NCBI GenBank assembly: GCA_000828835.1
Contig: AP014633.1
Location: forward strand, 1,860,001 to 1,924,000
Direction of reading: 5' to 3'
Origin: Thioploca ingrica
GTDB lineage: Bacteria; Pseudomonadota; Gammaproteobacteria; Beggiatoales; Beggiatoaceae
Length of the DNA stretch: 64,000 nucleotides
This document shows, in pieces, positions 60,796-64,000 of this stretch. Numbering within the stretch: the first letter of the stretch is position 1; every line of letters starts with the position of its first letter. A model generated the notes under the pieces. The model ran no database searches, was not told the DNA's origin, and saw only the letters and a program-made list of their open reading frames with translations. The position numbers and the translations under genes are program-made.

Positions 60796-62892
60796 ATGAC
60801 AAAATTTAACGATTTATTATTAATAATCTTGATGGTTATTCTAACAAAAGCCGCTGCTGCTACAGAAGAATTGACTATTCTGACTCATGATTATCCACCT
60901 TATCAATATCAACAAGGTAACCAATTAAAAGGGATATCAACTGCTATTGTGAAAGAAATACTAAAGAAACTCAATTATCCCGATAATATTCAAGTACGTA
61001 GTTGGAATGCTGGCTATTATCTGACCCAAACCAGAACTAAACATATTCTCTTTTCCATGACTCGGATTAGCGAACGAGAAAATCTATTTAAATGGGTTGG
61101 CCCAATTACTTCATTTACTTATTATTTTTTCAAAAAGAAAGGTTCTCCAATTCACCTAACTAGTCTTGAAGATGCTAAACACGTTGCTTCTATTGGTACC
61201 ACTAAGAATTATGATACGCACCTATTTTTAGCGAGCAAAGGATTTAACAATTTAAAATTAATTAGCAATGATGTGAATAATTACAAAGCCTTTTCCGTTA
61301 ATCGGCTAGATTTAATCCCACTGGGACAACTGGCTATTCCCTTTGTAGCCAAACAAGCTCAAGTTAAACCGACTATTTTTGAAAATACCGGCGTAAAATT
61401 ATTTGAAGCGCATTACTATATCGCTTTCTCCAAGGATACGGCTGATGAAACGATTGCTCAGTGGCAACAAGCGTTAGATGAAATTAAAGCCACCGGTATA
61501 TACCATCGAATTTACGCTCAAGCAGTTCAAGCCGCTTATGCCGATTTTCAGGTTTACGACGAGAAACCCACTATTGTATTTTTCAATCCCACCGAATCGG
61601 GCAATCCGGCTTGGCAACGTGGCGAAGCCTTTATGCAAGCGGTAGCCGCTAATTTAGAACTGAATTTAGAAATCTATCATGCCAATGAAGATAAATACAA
61701 CTTAATGAATCAGATTAGAAACGTTTTACAAGCGCCGACCAAACCAGAAGCCATTTTATTTCAACAAAATGATGACTACGATAAAGCCATTTTACAACTC
61801 ACCGACAAATTTAAAATTCCCGCTTTTATGTTAAGCACCCCTGAGCAAAAACTAGATGGCATTCCTCGCCAACAATATCCTTATTGGCTTGGAAAAATGT
61901 TATTAGCCAAAGAATCCATAGCAACCGATGAAATCTTTTTACAAGGAGGTTGGGCACTTATCTTACTCCATGATTATTTACAAGGATTTGATTTTGCAGA
62001 AGAAGGTCTTGATTTTCCCAGTTATGAAAATTCATCAACCTCCAGCGTTAATCTTAATCAGACTCAATTTTTTCAAGATAATAAATGGAGTAAAATCGAT
62101 TTCAAGCAATTTTCTAAAAGATATAACCCGGAATTAAAACAATATAATTTTAGTTTAGCTGCGCTAATTCAACAACATCAAGATTCATTCTCTACAGAAC
62201 CATCCCGTAATGTTATTCATTTGATGACCAGTGAATGGGCACCTTACACCAGTATCAAAATGAAAAATTACGGTGTCTTTACCGAAATTGTGACAGCGGC
62301 TTTCAAGGAAATGGGGATAACCACAGAATATATTTTTGAAGATTGGCTTAAAGGTTATAATAAATTACTCGAGGGTACTCAATTAGCCACATTTCCCTAT
62401 ACCAAAACTCCGAAGAGAGAACAAGAAGTGTATTTTTCGCCAGAGATTATTTCGTCAAAATATGTTCTTTTCTATAATAAACGCTATAAAACTGATTTTA
62501 ATTATGATAATTGGCAAGATTTAAAAAAATACAGTATTGCCGGTGTTCCCGGTTATTTCTATGAAGAAACCTTTAAGCAGCAGGGAATTAAATACTATAA
62601 ATTTAACAGTGAAGCCCTCGCTTTTCGGGAATTGTACCAAGGTCACGTGGATTTGTTTCCAACCGATGAATTAGTGGGTTTAAATTTACTTCAAGAACTT
62701 TATCCAACTAATTATAAAGAAGTTTTTTCTAGTTTAGCTAAACCATTATTGATATCTTCCTTTCACGTTATCTTTTCTAAAACGCATCCGGATGGAGAAA
62801 AAATGCGTAATTTATTTGCTGAAGGGTTAACTCGGATTAAAGCGAAAGGAATTTATCAAGCTATTTTAGACCGTGGGCTACAACAACATTAG
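60796..62892 (+). CDS. Periplasmic receptor with three solute-binding domains
   Basis: A 698-residue protein from the ATG at 60796 (GGAGG 6-7 nt upstream; the ATG 12 nt earlier lies in front of that site). After a signal peptide come an SBP_bac_3 domain (about 22-255: LTILTHDYPPYQY, MTRISERENLFKWVGPI), a type I periplasmic-binding domain (about 262-460: PTIVFFNPTESGNPAWQRGEAF), and a second SBP_bac_3 domain (about 470-697: VIHLMTSEWAPYTS). No membrane anchor or kinase is fused. The histidine kinase gene starts 24 bp after its stop, so it is probably the ligand-sensing partner of that kinase. Confidence 0.8.
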   Translation: MTKFNDLLLIILMVILTKAAAATEELTILTHDYPPYQYQQGNQLKGISTAIVKEILKKLNYPDNIQVRSWNAGYYLTQTRTKHILFSMTRISERENLFKWVGPITSFTYYFFKKKGSPIHLTSLEDAKHVASIGTTKNYDTHLFLASKGFNNLKLISNDVNNYKAFSVNRLDLIPLGQLAIPFVAKQAQVKPTIFENTGVKLFEAHYYIAFSKDTADETIAQWQQALDEIKATGIYHRIYAQAVQAAYADFQVYDEKPTIVFFNPTESGNPAWQRGEAFMQAVAANLELNLEIYHANEDKYNLMNQIRNVLQAPTKPEAILFQQNDDYDKAILQLTDKFKIPAFMLSTPEQKLDGIPRQQYPYWLGKMLLAKESIATDEIFLQGGWALILLHDYLQGFDFAEEGLDFPSYENSSTSSVNLNQTQFFQDNKWSKIDFKQFSKRYNPELKQYNFSLAALIQQHQDSFSTEPSRNVIHLMTSEWAPYTSIKMKNYGVFTEIVTAAFKEMGITTEYIFEDWLKGYNKLLEGTQLATFPYTKTPKREQEVYFSPEIISSKYVLFYNKRYKTDFNYDNWQDLKKYSIAGVPGYFYEETFKQQGIKYYKFNSEALAFRELYQGHVDLFPTDELVGLNLLQELYPTNYKEVFSSLAKPLLISSFHVIFSKTHPDGEKMRNLFAEGLTRIKAKGIYQAILDRGLQQH

Positions 62893-62915
62893 CCATTCAT
62901 TTTACGGTTGCCAAA

Positions 62916-64000
62916 ATGTTAAAAAATTTACCTCTCAACGTTGCGTTGGTATTAGCTTTAGTCATTGGATTACTCGTGCCCGCCGGCTTAAGCGGATGGC
63001 ACCAACTGAATAGTCATCGTGATGTCATGACTCGAGAATTAAATAAATTTCATGAGCAAACAGCGGAAACTTTAGCGATTGGAATACGTGATCCGATGTG
63101 GCATTTTTTGCCAGAATGGGGTGCCGAGTTTGTCAGTTCTATCATGTTAGATGAACGAATTGTCGAAGTATTCGCAGAAGATACCGCTAATGATTTTGTT
63201 TTTTTACATAAAAAGATTCCCCAACGAATAGCTAATGGACTGGTATTAACGATCCAAAAACCGGTGATCTTTGAAAATAATCCCATTGGGATGGTTCGAG
63301 TTGCCATTACCACTCACCAGTTAGAAACGGCTCTAAAAGAAGAACAAACCCGGTTAGTATTTGTCGTCATTTTGCAACTGGGCGTTGGTTTACTCATTTT
63401 ACTGCCGCTCATGTATTTTAAAGTACTTAATCCGATTCAATTACTGATTTGCCAATCGCAAAAATTAGCTCAAAAACAACTTGAGCAACCTTTTGTTTGG
63501 AATCGGACCGATGAACTGGGTACGCTGGGTAAAAGTTTTGAAAGTACCCGTCAAGCATTAGCAACCCTATTTCAAGAAAACGAACAAAAAGCCCAAGAAT
63601 TAGGTGATGCCCTGGAAGAACTCAAGGGTGCCCAAAAACAATTAGTTGAATCTGAAAAAATGGCTTCTTTAGGTGGATTAGTGGCTGGCGTTGCCCATGA
63701 AATCAAAACCCCCGTGGGTAATGCTTTTACGGCGGTAACCACGTTACGAGAGAAAACCAAAGAAATTACCGAATTATTTGAACAAAATAAAATTAAGCGG
63801 AGTGATTTTAAAGAATTCTTACAAGATACGGATGAAGGCGCTAAAATGGCGCAAACCAACATCGAACAAGCCGCAGAATTAATCAAAAATTTCAAACAAG
63901 TGGCGGTTGATCAAACCAGTGAAGCGAAGCGGCGATTTAATTTAAAAACCTACCTCGAAGAGGAAGTCATTCTCAGTGTCAAACCACAATTAAAACATAC
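62916..64000 (+). CDS. Sensor histidine kinase, 3' end outside window
   Basis: The frame starts at the ATG at 62916 and is open to the window end (361 codons). A membrane helix (about 8-28), a periplasmic domain, a second helix (about 147-168), and a HAMP-like segment with a coiled coil lead to the HisKA H-box GVAHEIKTPVGN with His261. The HATPase domain would lie beyond the edge. It starts 24 bp after the triple-domain receptor, implying cotranscription and a joint signalling role. The H-box followed by a helical acidic insert resembles kinases of the large hybrid type. Confidence 0.85.
   Translation, partial: MLKNLPLNVALVLALVIGLLVPAGLSGWHQLNSHRDVMTRELNKFHEQTAETLAIGIRDPMWHFLPEWGAEFVSSIMLDERIVEVFAEDTANDFVFLHKKIPQRIANGLVLTIQKPVIFENNPIGMVRVAITTHQLETALKEEQTRLVFVVILQLGVGLLILLPLMYFKVLNPIQLLICQSQKLAQKQLEQPFVWNRTDELGTLGKSFESTRQALATLFQENEQKAQELGDALEELKGAQKQLVESEKMASLGGLVAGVAHEIKTPVGNAFTAVTTLREKTKEITELFEQNKIKRSDFKEFLQDTDEGAKMAQTNIEQAAELIKNFKQVAVDQTSEAKRRFNLKTYLEEEVILSVKPQLKH

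Overview
The window reads as a chromosomal segment of a sulfur-oxidising gammaproteobacterium, most likely a Beggiatoa/Thioploca/Thiomargarita-type filamentous or giant sulfur bacterium. This is an inference. It rests on a truncated Sox system (soxXA-Y-Z-B with no soxCD in view), gammaproteobacterial gene orders (divergent rluD/bamD; pcnB-folK-panB), very large TIR/WD40 and caspase-like/propeller proteins, secreted Calx-beta and RTX-type proteins, and many dispersed palindromic repeats. No rRNA or tRNA gene and no CRISPR array was seen.

Layout. 1-13.2 kb holds housekeeping and energy genes: a Na+/solute symporter cut by the window edge, rluD, bamD, a secreted ClpP-like protease with a coiled coil, oligopeptidase A, glycogen phosphorylase, and a two-gene membrane module resembling HyfB/HyfC. 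13.2-24.9 kb is an accessory region. It holds a lipoprotein, a Rpn-type nuclease/transposase gene, an RTX-type secreted protein, a secreted propeller-like protein, acs, and a decayed minus-strand set of secreted-protein genes (one amber stop, one frameshift/truncation, one signal-peptide stub). The region is bracketed by an inverted duplication whose left copy appears split by the Rpn gene. 24.9-35.1 kb returns to core genes: HPP membrane protein, metal-binding protein, panB, folK, pcnB, rpmB, cysE, fdhD, moaA and a methyltransferase. 35.3-39.8 kb carries GC-richer kdpDE plus a frameshifted relic of kdpC, separated by a nuclease-like gene, so the K+ pump genes appear to have been lost here. 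39.9-49.9 kb holds two giant genes: a secreted 14-blade propeller with a C13/caspase-like protease domain, and a 2013-residue protein with three TIR domains, one membrane span, a long coiled coil and 16 WD40 repeats. 50-64 kb contains cca, an NDUFA9-like protein, soxB-Z-Y-XA (SoxX and SoxA fused), an orphan filamentous-phage-type replication protein, a Cys-rich secreted protein, a response-regulator/cyclase fusion, and a triple periplasmic-binding-domain receptor followed by a sensor histidine kinase that runs off the end.

How the genes fit together. Sox proteins oxidise thiosulfate in the periplasm; without SoxCD the sulfane sulfur is expected to be stored as sulfur globules. Glycogen phosphorylase and Acs serve carbon storage and acetate use. 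The 60.8-64 kb pair looks like a periplasmic ligand-sensing pathway. The TIR/WD40 and protease/propeller pair is the best candidate for an unusual stress, conflict or cell-death module.
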